A DNA stretch of 64,000 bases, taken from positions 3,038,001 to 3,102,000 of the forward strand of contig NZ_CP034692.1 in NCBI RefSeq assembly GCF_004114375.1, given 5' to 3'. The notes under the pieces were generated by a model. That model saw only the letters and a list, made by a program, of their open reading frames with translations, made no database searches and had not been told where the DNA came from. Positions within the stretch are counted from its first letter, which is position 1. Each line of letters opens with the position of its first letter. Position numbers and translations under genes: made by a program. Source of the DNA: Halorubrum sp. BOL3-1 (lineage in GTDB: Archaea; Halobacteriota; Halobacteria; Halobacteriales; Haloferacaceae). This document shows, piece by piece, positions 16,791 through 24,848 of this stretch.

Positions 16791-18506
16791 TCAGGTGGTC
16801 AGTTGCGGCCCGGCGCCGTCGTTGTTCCGCTCCTGCTCGGTGTAGAAGCCGAGGTCGAAGCCCAGGGTGTCGCCCTGGACCTCGTTGCCGACCTCGTCGA
16901 ACGGGAGCTCCCACGAGAGCCCGATGCAGTACATCACGCCGTTGCCGCGGAACGCGTCGCGATCCGAGTCGTCGGCCGAGTCGTTCAGCTCGTCGTACAG
17001 CGTCGCGCGGTTCCCGTCGAGCGGGATCCCGTTGCCGTCCGCCAGTTCATCGAGAATGGCCCCGAGGCTGTCCTCCATGATGACTTTCTCCTCTGTGGCC
17101 TGTGCCGCGAGGTTTCCGAACACGCTCGGGATGTCGAGCGGGTCGTTGACGTCGTTGAAGAATACCGGGTCGCCGCCGGACTCGCCCGCGGCACCGGCCA
17201 TCGCCTGAAGGGTGCTCGCGCTGCCGTTCACGTTGATGGTGTAGACATCGGTTTCAGGCGACGGCGACGCCGCACGGGCGTCGTCGGCCGCGCCGACCGG
17301 CGAGGCGAACTGCGTACTCCCGGTCCCGTTGAACGACTCCCCGTCCGAGAGGACGATGTTCCGGTACGTGACTCCAGTGCGGCCGTTCGTCACGAGTTCG
17401 CCCTGGGCGTCGTCAACGCCCTCGCCGATGTAGGTGCCCGTCGCGATACCGTTGCTGGAGAACGGGTCCGAGTCGCCGTCACCGTCGAACGGCGTCGATG
17501 GGGCGCTGCCGGTCACGACATTCGCAAGCTTCTCCCGAAGTCCTGCGAGCGCGTCATCAACATCCGAGAGGTCGGTCGTCAGCGCCTGGAGGATCCCGGT
17601 CCGGGGTATGTTGTCGTCGCTACCCTCACCGTCGAAGTACGCGACGCCGACCTGGACATCCGCGTTCGCCGACTGGAGGAAGTCGACGAACTGGCGGGTC
17701 CCGAGTTCGACGAGGTCAATCTTCGTCGTCTCGTTGTAGGAACGGGGGTTTCCGCTAATTCCGTTGATCGAGATACTGTCATCACTGATGAGCCCGTCGT
17801 ACTCCTCGTACAGCATCGAGCCGGAGAAGTCCAGCGTCAACATGATATCGACCGGCTCGACCGCGTCGTAGACGTTGTCGCAGTCCTCGTCGTACCACAG
17901 TCTCGCTTGGATCGCGTCACCGAGGTCGCCAAGGTTGTCGGGGTCAACCGCTTCCTCGGGGTCAGTGAACATACCACCATCCTCAGTGACGTTGTCGGCC
18001 TGCATCCAGAGGTACCCGGGATTGTCACACAGGTGCAGCGAGAACGTGATCTCGCCTGAGTCGCCGGGCTTCACGTCGGAGAACTGCACCAGCGTGTCCA
18101 TCTCTTCCTCCGTGACGGGGTCGGTTCCGAAATCGGCCTCCGACAGCGGCGGGATGTTTTCGCAGTTCAGCTCCGGGATGTTCGCGCCGTTGCTATCCGG
18201 ATCGGTCTCGTCCGGGAAGTCGCTGTAACTGAGGACTTCTTCAGTCTCCGGGTCGATGATCGACTGCTCGCCGTCGCCGTCGTGGTCGGGGTGAGCGCTG
18301 ACGAAGGTCAGCCCCTCGCCAAAGTCGTAGGTCTGTTGCCAGTCGACCAGCAGGTCGAGTTCGCCCGCGGTCAACGTATTGTCTTCGAAGCTCTCCTCGT
18401 CGGAAAAGAAGGCGCTCGTACCGACGCCGGCACCCGCGGAGGCGACGCCGACAACACCGATACCCGCGAGCATCTTGCGGCGAGAGAGTCTGAGTTTGTC
18501 GTCCAT
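16791..18506 (-). CDS. TasA-like surface protein with inserted von Willebrand factor A domain
   Basis: The product has 571 residues from ATG 18506. The N-terminus (LSRRKMLAGIGVVGVASAGA, then AFFSDEESFEDNTLTAGELD) is a textbook SipW-dependent signal. The TasA-like beta domain runs to about residue 215 (SDVKPGDSGEITFSLHLCDN). It is then interrupted by a vWA domain with MIDAS motif DFSGSM at 226-231 and a matching ILSD-type strand. It resumes at the end with NEVQGDTLGFDLGFYTEQER. vWA domains bind metal and mediate adhesion, so this is a candidate adhesive tip or cross-linking subunit. It lies 193 bases downstream of the tasA-like gene, with a tRNA-like hairpin in between. Confidence 0.88.
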   Translation of the reverse strand: MDDKLRLSRRKMLAGIGVVGVASAGAGVGTSAFFSDEESFEDNTLTAGELDLLVDWQQTYDFGEGLTFVSAHPDHDGDGEQSIIDPETEEVLSYSDFPDETDPDSNGANIPELNCENIPPLSEADFGTDPVTEEEMDTLVQFSDVKPGDSGEITFSLHLCDNPGYLWMQADNVTEDGGMFTDPEEAVDPDNLGDLGDAIQARLWYDEDCDNVYDAVEPVDIMLTLDFSGSMLYEEYDGLISDDSISINGISGNPRSYNETTKIDLVELGTRQFVDFLQSANADVQVGVAYFDGEGSDDNIPRTGILQALTTDLSDVDDALAGLREKLANVVTGSAPSTPFDGDGDSDPFSSNGIATGTYIGEGVDDAQGELVTNGRTGVTYRNIVLSDGESFNGTGSTQFASPVGAADDARAASPSPETDVYTINVNGSASTLQAMAGAAGESGGDPVFFNDVNDPLDIPSVFGNLAAQATEEKVIMEDSLGAILDELADGNGIPLDGNRATLYDELNDSADDSDRDAFRGNGVMYCIGLSWELPFDEVGNEVQGDTLGFDLGFYTEQERNNDGAGPQLTT

Positions 18507-18516
18507 TGTGTATCAT

Positions 18517-18528
18517 CCCCATATGGGG
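18517..18528. promoter_or_regulatory. 12-bp palindrome just upstream of the vWA fibre gene
   Basis: CCCCATATGGGG is a perfect palindrome ending 10 bases before the ATG at 18506. A related ACCCTATGGGGT lies at 19672-19683 upstream of the tasA-like gene. It could be an operator or a translational hairpin. Confidence 0.45.
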
Positions 18529-18530
18529 AA

Positions 18531-18575
18531 ATCCCACCGGCGGAATCGAACCGCCGTAGTGCACCAACGTGGGAT
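18531..18575 (-). other. tRNA-like minihelix (acceptor stem plus T-arm) in the leader of the vWA fibre gene
   Basis: On the minus strand a seven-base stem ATCCCAC/GTGGGAT (18575-18569 and 18537-18531) stacks directly on a hairpin CGGCGG-TTCGATT-CCGCCG. TTCGATT matches the universal tRNA T-loop pattern, and the junction without spacer on the 3' side is as in tRNA. A 12-base linker (GTTGGTGCACTA) replaces the D-arm, anticodon and variable regions, so this is not a tRNA gene. It lies between two fibre genes and could be a substrate for tRNA-processing enzymes in the mRNA, or chance. Confidence 0.5.
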
Positions 18576-18699
18576 CCGGGCTGGCCCGCCGTCCGTGACG
18601 GTCGCTTCGCCGGACAGTCGGGGTGAACAGCGGGGAATCGAGGGATACTGCAGGAGTGATCCCTCGGTGATGCCGCCGTTCGATTAGTTCACCGGAGCG

Positions 18700-19605
18700 T
18701 TACTGCCCACCAGTTGAGTTGTTCACCGGTGTCGAATTGTTCACGGGTGCGGAGTTGTTGAACGGGTTCTCGTTGTTCCGGACCTGTTCGGTCTTGAACA
18801 CGAGGTCGAAGGAGACGCTGTCTCCCTGCACGACGTTGCCAACTTCGTAGGGCAACTCGATGAGGAGACAGAATTCGTATACATCGGCGTCGTTGTCGTC
18901 GTCGCCGACGACGACCGGTTCGCCGGCGTCGTCCTTGACGATGTAGCCGCCGTTGGCCGCGTCGAGGATGGCATCCGCCTCACGTGCGGTGGTGTGGTGC
19001 TGGTCCGCGTCGACGACACCACCGAGGTCGGGCTTGCCGTAGGCCAGCGGGATGATGTCGCTGTTGTTGTTGAAGACGGGATCAAGGATGTTCAGGTCGG
19101 ACTTCGAGCCGCCGGGGCCACCGTCGTACCCCTGCCAGACGGTGGTCAGCAGGTACTCACCTAGATCGGCGTCGTTGTCGGTGTCGCCCTCAGCTTCCTG
19201 TTCGGGGTCGGGGTTGGCACCGCCGGCCTCCGCGAAGTTCTCCGTGCACACCTGTACGTAGCCGGGGTTGTCACCGACTTCGATTTCGAAGCAGATGATG
19301 CCCCAGTCACCGGGCTTGATATCGTCGACGGTCAGACCCATGACGGGGTCTTCATCATCGGCGACGGCGGACACGTCGAGGCCACCCTGGTTCACCCAGT
19401 ATTCGTTTGCGGCCACCACGTCCGCGGTGACGCTCATGTCGAGGGTTCCGGCCGTCAGGCTGTTGTTCTCGAAGGTCTCCTCGTCGCTGAAGTACGCTGA
19501 CGTGCCGAGGCCGGCCCCCGCGGAGGCGAGGCCGACAGCACCGAGACCAGCAAGCATTTTGCGCCGCGAGAGGCTGTACAGTTGGGGGTTGTTGTCGTCT
19601 GTCAT
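18700..19605 (-). CDS. TasA-like surface-fibre protein with SipW-dependent signal peptide
   Basis: The product has 301 residues from ATG 19605. The signal region is LSRRKMLAGLGAVGLASAGA, then TSAYFSDEETFENNSLTAGT, the standard haloarchaeal SipW-dependent type. The mature domain is beta-rich and acidic, with DDIKPGDWGIICFEIEVGDN and the shared end block NVVQGDSVSFDLVFKTEQVR. It closes with a short repeat of NNSTPVNNST type. TasA in Bacillus and the archaeal bundling pili are fibres of this fold, so this is the likely main fibre subunit. The upstream region holds a phased array of regulator sites. Confidence 0.88.
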   Translation of the reverse strand: MTDDNNPQLYSLSRRKMLAGLGAVGLASAGAGLGTSAYFSDEETFENNSLTAGTLDMSVTADVVAANEYWVNQGGLDVSAVADDEDPVMGLTVDDIKPGDWGIICFEIEVGDNPGYVQVCTENFAEAGGANPDPEQEAEGDTDNDADLGEYLLTTVWQGYDGGPGGSKSDLNILDPVFNNNSDIIPLAYGKPDLGGVVDADQHHTTAREADAILDAANGGYIVKDDAGEPVVVGDDDNDADVYEFCLLIELPYEVGNVVQGDSVSFDLVFKTEQVRNNENPFNNSAPVNNSTPVNNSTGGQ

Positions 19606-19774
19606 TGGTCTGTTTCCCGGTTGGACTGCGATCGCGAAATCGCCCGGTCACTTCGGGACAAACCACCCAACACCCTATGGGGTATTACCTATGCACTGAT
19701 TCAACGAATTCAGGCTCTTGCTACCGTGTTCTTAACGGGTATTGCGGGGATTTATCGCCCGAATACGCTGGACG

Positions 19775-19931
19775 TACTGTATTATCCGCCAGTCGTACCG
19801 CCGAGTTCGGTGGTCCTACCGGTCGTATCCAGCCGCCATACCGGCTTGTCCGTGTGAACATACCGGTTCGTACACTCCCCGTACCGGTCACATCCGTTCA
19901 GCGTGCCGGTTCGGTATGGTCGCCGTTCCGC
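19775..19931. promoter_or_regulatory. Phased array of TACCGG boxes, about 21.5-bp period
   Basis: TACCGG or a close variant occurs at 19775 (TACTGT), 19796 (TACCGC), 19817, 19839, 19861, 19882 (all TACCGG), 19904 (TGCCGG) and 19926 (TTCCGC). The spacings are 21, 21, 22, 22, 21, 22 and 22, about two helix turns, so all boxes face one side of the DNA. The array fills the space between a minus-strand TATA-like GATAAATC near 19750 and the regulator's TATA box near 19961. It is the obvious binding region for a cooperative regulator. Confidence 0.75.
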
Positions 19932-19952
19932 TTCAGACGGAACGGCTGTGAA

Positions 19953-19967
19953 TCCATACCTATACTC
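19953..19967 (+). promoter_or_regulatory. Promoter core of the fibre-locus regulator
   Basis: TCCATACCTATACTC is identical to the promoter core at 16671-16685 (minus). The TATA element CCTATACT lies about 27 bases before ATG 19990, so the transcript should be leaderless. Confidence 0.7.
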
Positions 19968-19989
19968 AGAGGGCACGTTCCGTATATCG

Positions 19990-20532
19990 ATGTTCCAGCA
20001 AGCCACGTTGCCTGAGGTGGAGGTGTACGAGGTCCTGAGCAACGCGCGCCGACGTAAAGCCCTCACGGAGCTGTGGGCACAGCCGGACACCCTGTCGCTG
20101 CGCGAGCTGTCAGAGCGGATCGCAGCAACGGAGTCTGGACAGACCCCCGCGCCGCGGGCACTCCGAGAGAGCGTCTACAACGCACTCCATCAAGTTCACC
20201 TCCCAAAGCTGGACGCCCTCGGGCTGGTAGTGTACGACCCGGACCGAAAGACGGTGCGGGTCTGCTCCCGGGCGAGCCACCTCAGCCGATACATGGATGT
20301 GACAACCCGTGCCGGCGTGACGTGGGGCGAATACTATCGCGGGCTGGGGATTGTCGGCCTGTTCGCAACCGTCGGATCGTTAGCATCTGTCCCGGTACTC
20401 TCCGCAGTCGATCCCCTTGTTCCCGCAACCGTCTTCCTCCTAGTGTTTGCCATCTCAACTCTCTACCAGTTGGGCGTCGGCCGACTGAGACTTCGAGGAC
20501 GGATCACACGGCTTTACAGGCGGCTGTTCTAA
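19990..20532 (+). CDS. Winged-helix regulator with membrane segment, divergent to the fibre locus (DUF7344 type)
   Basis: I choose ATG 19990 (MFQQATLPEVEVYEVLSNAR) on the TATA spacing. The longer GTG start at 19903 would run through the operator array. The product has 180 residues. Residues 10-95 are the winged helix typical of haloarchaeal DUF7344 proteins (VLSNARRRKALTELWAQPDT, LRESVYNALHQVHLPKLDAL), and two hydrophobic segments follow near 120-165. The identical promoter core at the fibre operon, and the operator array upstream, make it the likely regulator of the fibre genes and of itself. Confidence 0.8.
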   Translation: MFQQATLPEVEVYEVLSNARRRKALTELWAQPDTLSLRELSERIAATESGQTPAPRALRESVYNALHQVHLPKLDALGLVVYDPDRKTVRVCSRASHLSRYMDVTTRAGVTWGEYYRGLGIVGLFATVGSLASVPVLSAVDPLVPATVFLLVFAISTLYQLGVGRLRLRGRITRLYRRLF

Positions 20533-20648
20533 TCTGCGGGAACACAATCACTTGACGGGGAGGTTGACACCACACGAGTGAACATGAGGGAGCTGCTCTT
20601 GATATATCACAGATATGACCTACGGCTCAGATAACAAAAGAGTACAAA

Positions 20649-21470
20649 TTAGCTGTCGGCGACAGCAGTAGCGTCCGTCTCGAAGAGTCGGGCGTTACAA
20701 CCTTGGCACGTAGCGGCTACGACCTCGTACTCACGGCAGCAGGAACTCACCAACTCCGTGCCGAGCTGAATTTTGTCCGAACAGATGGGGCAGGTATCGA
20801 GACATGCCCGGATCGCCGAGAGCGTCTGCCCGCGGGCGGCCCCTGGAACCGAGTCCCACCCGTAAGCCCACTCCGAGAGCGTGTGATGGGCAGCAAGGTC
20901 GGCGATGAACGCCGCACGCGACTCCCACTGCCCGCGTATCGACTCGTCGACGACGACGCGCCATGAGGAGCCAGCGCTAACAAAGGAGATCCGGTCCGGG
21001 TCGAGATCAAGGAGATCGGCCGAGCCGGCAGTGAGGGCCGCGTCAGAGTCAAGATCAAGCGCGGCCGCTTCGAGGCGGGTTTCGAACGCCGGGTCAAGCG
21101 CGATGTCATTTCCGTCATCGACGACGATCGATGTACGGTCGAGGAAAGCGACGACGTCGAAGTCGTCTGTCGAGACGGACGCCGACGCTCCGGCTCCAGA
21201 CTTCCCGAACCACCCGAGTACTCGGTCGGGGAGGTACCGCTTCGTCAGCGTCGGCGTTCCCGGCACAAGATACCCACGGAGGTAGATACTCGCGAGCGAT
21301 ACTGCCGCGACTGCGAGGGCAGCCGCTGGAGAACCAACTGCGATTACACCGACGAGTACTGCCGTGAGAACGAGGTTGACAGCGGTACAGGGAAGACAGC
21401 GGTTGTCACCGGTGTACTCTGGCCGGCGAAGACGCGCCAGCACCGACCATGGGTGTTGTTGCTGATCCAT
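20649..21470 (-). CDS. Membrane protein with N- and C-terminal Cys motifs, unknown function
   Basis: The product has 273 residues from ATG 21470. The N-terminus carries NRCLPCTAVN (CxxC), followed by two membrane segments (VLTAVLVGVIAVGSPAAALA, VAAVSLASIYL). A soluble acidic domain follows. The C-terminal 60 residues hold a zinc-ribbon-like set (CLDTCPICSDKI, SSCCREYEVVAATCQGCNAR). This architecture is frequent in haloarchaea, but I know no function for it. It is convergent with the fibre regulator and divergent from the second DUF7344-type regulator. Confidence 0.7.
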   Translation of the reverse strand: MDQQQHPWSVLARLRRPEYTGDNRCLPCTAVNLVLTAVLVGVIAVGSPAAALAVAAVSLASIYLRGYLVPGTPTLTKRYLPDRVLGWFGKSGAGASASVSTDDFDVVAFLDRTSIVVDDGNDIALDPAFETRLEAAALDLDSDAALTAGSADLLDLDPDRISFVSAGSSWRVVVDESIRGQWESRAAFIADLAAHHTLSEWAYGWDSVPGAARGQTLSAIRACLDTCPICSDKIQLGTELVSSCCREYEVVAATCQGCNARLFETDATAVADS

Positions 21471-21754
21471 CTCTATATTTCTGAATGCCAGCGGAACTCA
21501 TAGGTATGGTCGGCGTATCCATCGGGAGACCCGGACAGCTCCAAGTACGGCGTCATGTCCAAATCGAGATGAATCGTAAGTCCGTCTGTGGTGATAATCG
21601 GTTGTCCCACGACGCTCCAGAGTCACGAGAGTTTGAAAGTGCGGAGATTTTATTCTCTGAACGACTGAGCCTCAGACCGTCTACTGTGTGAAAAACAGGG
21701 GTATAGTCATTTTAATTTCATAAAATTTATATTCTCATATCGATATATGGTCTC

Positions 21755-22375
21755 ATGAAGTCAAAGAGCCAAGTGTTAACAGATACCGAAAAGGCTCTCG
21801 GCACAAACTCATCAGACGATACGGAACTATCGAGAGAAGCCGTATTCGAGATGTTGAGTAGCCGGCGGCGACGGTATACTCTTCACTATCTTTTTCAACG
21901 AGGTGAATTGGTAACGATCCGCGAGCTATCGGAACAGCTTGCGGCGTGGGAGAACCACATCGACAGGCAGGCCGTGACACCGAAGCAGCGGAAGCGGGTG
22001 TACACCGCACTTCACCAGACGCACCTTCCTAGGATGGACAGGTTCGGCGTCGTCGAGTTTGATAGAGACCGGGGGACGATCGCAATGACCGACCACGTGG
22101 CGGAGTTCGACATCTACTTGGACGTGGTACCACAGGACGACATTCCGTGGAGCCAGTTTTACCTCGCGCTCGGCGCGGTCCTATTGGCGCTTGTCGTGGC
22201 TGCGATGGTTGAAGTCCCACCGTTCTCGTACGTAGGGGGGTTCGGGTACGCGCTATTTGTCGCGGCGACGCTCACGATCGCGGGATGTGTACATACGCTC
22301 CGCGAGCGTCGGACGCTCGTCGGGACCACTGCGACGCCGCTGGAGGTCGAGCCGCCGCGGGAGATCGACGAATAA
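21755..22375 (+). CDS. Second winged-helix regulator with membrane segments (DUF7344 type)
   Basis: The product has 206 residues from ATG 21755. A TTTATATT TATA box about 28 bases upstream points to a leaderless transcript. The winged helix is at about 28-105 (VFEMLSSRRRRYTLHYLFQR, RKRVYTALHQTHLPRMDRFG), close to the fibre-locus regulator in order and motifs. Two hydrophobic segments follow (FYLALGAVLLALVVAAMVEV and FGYALFVAATLTIAG). The two paralogs 1.2 kb apart may act at the same operators. A membrane-tethered regulator is the family pattern. Confidence 0.78.
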   Translation: MKSKSQVLTDTEKALGTNSSDDTELSREAVFEMLSSRRRRYTLHYLFQRGELVTIRELSEQLAAWENHIDRQAVTPKQRKRVYTALHQTHLPRMDRFGVVEFDRDRGTIAMTDHVAEFDIYLDVVPQDDIPWSQFYLALGAVLLALVVAAMVEVPPFSYVGGFGYALFVAATLTIAGCVHTLRERRTLVGTTATPLEVEPPREIDE

Positions 22376-22484
22376 TTGCCGCACTGAGCAGTCCAAAATA
22401 GAGTACTTTCGTAATCTACGGATCGTGTTCATCGTCGCTCACTGCTTGTTCGGCTTTGAGCTGTCGCACCTCTCGTTCTATGTT

Positions 22485-23885
22485 CAGTACCTCACAAAGC
22501 ATCCTCGGCTAGCTGTTTCTGCGGCCTGAGTTCTGTGTCGAAGCGGTTGTACTGAGGCTCTTGACGAGAGGATTACGGTGGATCGACGGAGAGCTGTCGC
22601 TGTCGGCGGCGATCAGCCGCCGACGCGACAGCGTCGCCACTCACTCTGCTGGCTTGCTCGGTCGGTGGTTAGCGGTAGAATCGGTCGTCAGGTGGCCGAT
22701 TCGCGGGGACGGCCCGACGCACCGCGAGGGCCGTCCACGCAGCTCGTCGAACCATATTGACGAACTCCTTGTACGGCCACCACCAGAGGCGACGCCCGCC
22801 TCGGCGGGGCGTCGCCACATACTCGTAGTGAAGGTACCGCCAGATGTTCTGTAAGAGGAGACTCACCACCACGTACAGCAGTCGTACCGTTGGATCTCGT
22901 GTTGTCGTTGTCGCTATCGCTTGCTCAAACAATCGATAGCTTGATTCGATACCGAACCGCTTGCTGTAGTGGTATCGAGCGTCGCGTGGTGAGTCGATGA
23001 ACGGCGCGTCAGCGGCGTAGCCGTGACGCGCCACCCCGTTCTCGTCATACTTCCCGTTCAGGTACGTACAGTCGATGTAGACGGGAAACTCGACGGTCCA
23101 GCTGTGACCGTCGAGTTTCCCTGTCAGATCGTGCTGAATGACGCGGCTCCATCCTTCCGAGAGCTCCTGCTGAATCGTCTCACCCCACCGGATGATCGGG
23201 ATCACGTACGCGTAATTGTGCGCCTGAAGCAGCGTGAGACACTTACTGTCGTAGAATCCGCGATCAAGGTAGACGGCCTTGACCCCGGTGTCAAGGCCGT
23301 CGAGGACACCAAAGAACTCAGCGAGGACACTGCTGGTGGTATCGCCGTCTCGGAGACGGCGTACCGCCAGCGTGTAGCGTTTGTTCGTCACACGCGCGTA
23401 GAGTGTGGCGTAGGCGTGGAACGCAGTAGTTCCACGCTTCGCTACCGAGTGATAGAGGTCGTCTGTGTCGTCTTCGTCACCGTAGTAGGGCCGCAGGTGG
23501 AGGTCTGCGCAGACCTCCACCTGCTCGGGGAGCAGTTCATCGAGATTCTTCCGCAGGAGCGTGTTAGCGACTCGTTCGAGCCGATCCGGCTCGAACTTCG
23601 TCCGGAGATGGTAGAGGACCGTGTTCGCAGCGGGTGAGTTCTGGCTCGAAGCACAAAGCGTAGAGACAGAGGTCCCGTCGGCGCAAGCGCCGACGAGGAC
23701 CTCATAGATGTCCTCAGCAGTGATCTCAGCGTTATTGGCTAAGGAGAGCGGAACTTCCTCGTCAAGGCGGTTGACGAGAAAGTTAAGAAGCTGGTCCTCG
23801 TGAATCTCACCGTCTGCTTGCTGCTGTTTGTTAGGCACATTCGCAGCAAGCAGACGTTCTAACTAAGCGGCTTTGTGAAGTACTG
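22485..23885 (-). mobile_element. ISH3-family insertion sequence, 1401 bp, with 5-bp target duplication
   Basis: The ends are inverted repeats CAGTACCTCACAAAGC (22485-22500) and, reversed, CAGTACTTCACAAAGC (23870-23885). The five bases ATGTT flank both sides (22480-22484 and 23886-23890). Length, repeat type and duplication size fit ISH3. The transposase frame is intact and the duplication is perfect, so the insertion is recent. Confidence 0.93.
22669..23838 (-). CDS. ISH3-family transposase
   Basis: The product has 389 residues from ATG 23838. The DDE residues sit in HAYATLYARVTNKRYTLAVR, KAVYLDRGFYDSKCLTLLQA and RFGIESSYRLFEQAIATTTT (Glu). The N-terminal 110 residues are the helical domain typical of the ISH3 group (QLLNFLVNRLDEEVPLSLAN). 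The C-terminus ends in an aromatic block with LQNIWRYLHYEYVA. The frame is complete. The enzyme moves the 1401-bp element that encodes it. Confidence 0.9.
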   Translation of the reverse strand: MPNKQQQADGEIHEDQLLNFLVNRLDEEVPLSLANNAEITAEDIYEVLVGACADGTSVSTLCASSQNSPAANTVLYHLRTKFEPDRLERVANTLLRKNLDELLPEQVEVCADLHLRPYYGDEDDTDDLYHSVAKRGTTAFHAYATLYARVTNKRYTLAVRRLRDGDTTSSVLAEFFGVLDGLDTGVKAVYLDRGFYDSKCLTLLQAHNYAYVIPIIRWGETIQQELSEGWSRVIQHDLTGKLDGHSWTVEFPVYIDCTYLNGKYDENGVARHGYAADAPFIDSPRDARYHYSKRFGIESSYRLFEQAIATTTTRDPTVRLLYVVVSLLLQNIWRYLHYEYVATPRRGGRRLWWWPYKEFVNMVRRAAWTALAVRRAVPANRPPDDRFYR

Positions 23886-24566
23886 ATGTTAGGATCAGTT
23901 AATTCAGCTAGAGCGATCGTCACAGTCTCATCTTCATCACTCGGAGAATTCTCGGGATTGTCTGTATGTGAATGTTGATCGACAGAGGAGTTGTGAGTAC
24001 CGCTAAGACGCGAGTTGATCCATCGAACGAGAGCGTATGTAGTTGTGCCAGCACCGACCGCAACACCAGCATAAGCGATTAGTAAGGCCTCCGCACCGAA
24101 CCGGGCTTCAAGTACTGGTCCCGCAAGCCACACAAACAAACAGACACCAACAAAAAACCCAGTTGCGAGAGGGATAGCTCGGCCCATACTAGTAATATAA
24201 GTAACGGACCGTCAAAACTGCTTCTGTGGTTGTGTAATCTGGGACCATGCTCCTAGAAACCAGAATATTGGTCAGAGTGTCGAAGTCCGTCCCAGGTTAG
24301 CAGGATCCTTATTTAATTGGTTGAATACCAGCCGTTACTCTGGAACTACTGTGCAAGATACGCGCCCACGTTCTACACGGAAGTCTGAACGTCATCTGTA
24401 ACCGGTGAGATTCTCGACAGTCAATAGGCACTCTGAATGACAAAATCAGTTCAGCAAATTGAGAACAAAATGGACAGTACCGATGTACAGTATAATTCTT
24501 CAGTCCCTCACACAGATTTTCCACCAGATCAATAGTATTTCAAAACTCGAATACGTAATCTTCGAC

Positions 24567-24848
24567 ATGTACGACCTTACTGGCTTTCAGCGCGATCTGC
24601 TGTACGTCGTTGCCGGACTAGATGATCCCCACGGGCTCGCGATTAAAGACGAGCTTGAGGACTACTACGAAAAAGAAATCCATCATGGTCGGCTCTATCC
24701 AAATCTCGATACGCTCGTTGAGAAGGGACTCATCGAGAAGAGCCAGCGCGACCGACGGACCAACGAGTACACCACTACCCGTCGGGGCACCAGAGAGATT
24801 GAAGCTCGGAGTGAATGGGAGGCCAACTATATTGATCACGACGGCTAA
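24567..24848 (+). CDS. PadR-family winged-helix regulator
   Basis: The start is ATG 24567 (MYDLTGFQRDLLYVVAGLDD). The 36 residues upstream of it in the same frame are not protein-like. The product has 93 residues and is a near-complete PadR domain: a hydrophobic first helix, then HGLAIKDELEDYYEKEIHHG, RLYPNLDTLVEKGLIEKSQR and the wing DRRTNEYTTTRRG. Short PadR proteins of this kind are common in haloarchaeal accessory regions and act as small-molecule or stress-responsive repressors. The target is unknown. Confidence 0.85.
   Translation: MYDLTGFQRDLLYVVAGLDDPHGLAIKDELEDYYEKEIHHGRLYPNLDTLVEKGLIEKSQRDRRTNEYTTTRRGTREIEARSEWEANYIDHDG

Larger units (their letters stand above)
22416..24187 (-). 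pseudogene. Small membrane-protein gene split by an ISH3-type element
   Basis: The gene starts at ATG 24187 (MGRAIPLATGFFVGVCLFVW) and has two membrane segments and an acidic tail (DEDETVTIALAELTDPN). At 23886 it meets the insertion element. Removing the element and one copy of the five-base duplication restores the frame perfectly: ELTDPN continues with IEREVRQLKAEQAVSDDEHD and stops at TAG 22416-22418. The original protein had about 122 residues with a charged C-terminal helix. The present product would end with 15 element-encoded residues. Function unknown. Confidence 0.8.

Noticed and set aside
15972-18059. Plus-strand frames of 258 and 429 codons opposite the fibre operon
   Set aside because: They lie opposite strongly coding minus-strand genes, are Ser/Arg/Val-rich without motifs, and have no promoter. 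This is typical of high-GC antisense frames.
18531-18575. tRNA gene on the minus strand
   Set aside because: The T-arm and acceptor stem are good, but only 12 bases lie between them on the 5' side, so there is no D-arm, anticodon arm or variable loop. I list it as tRNA-like only.
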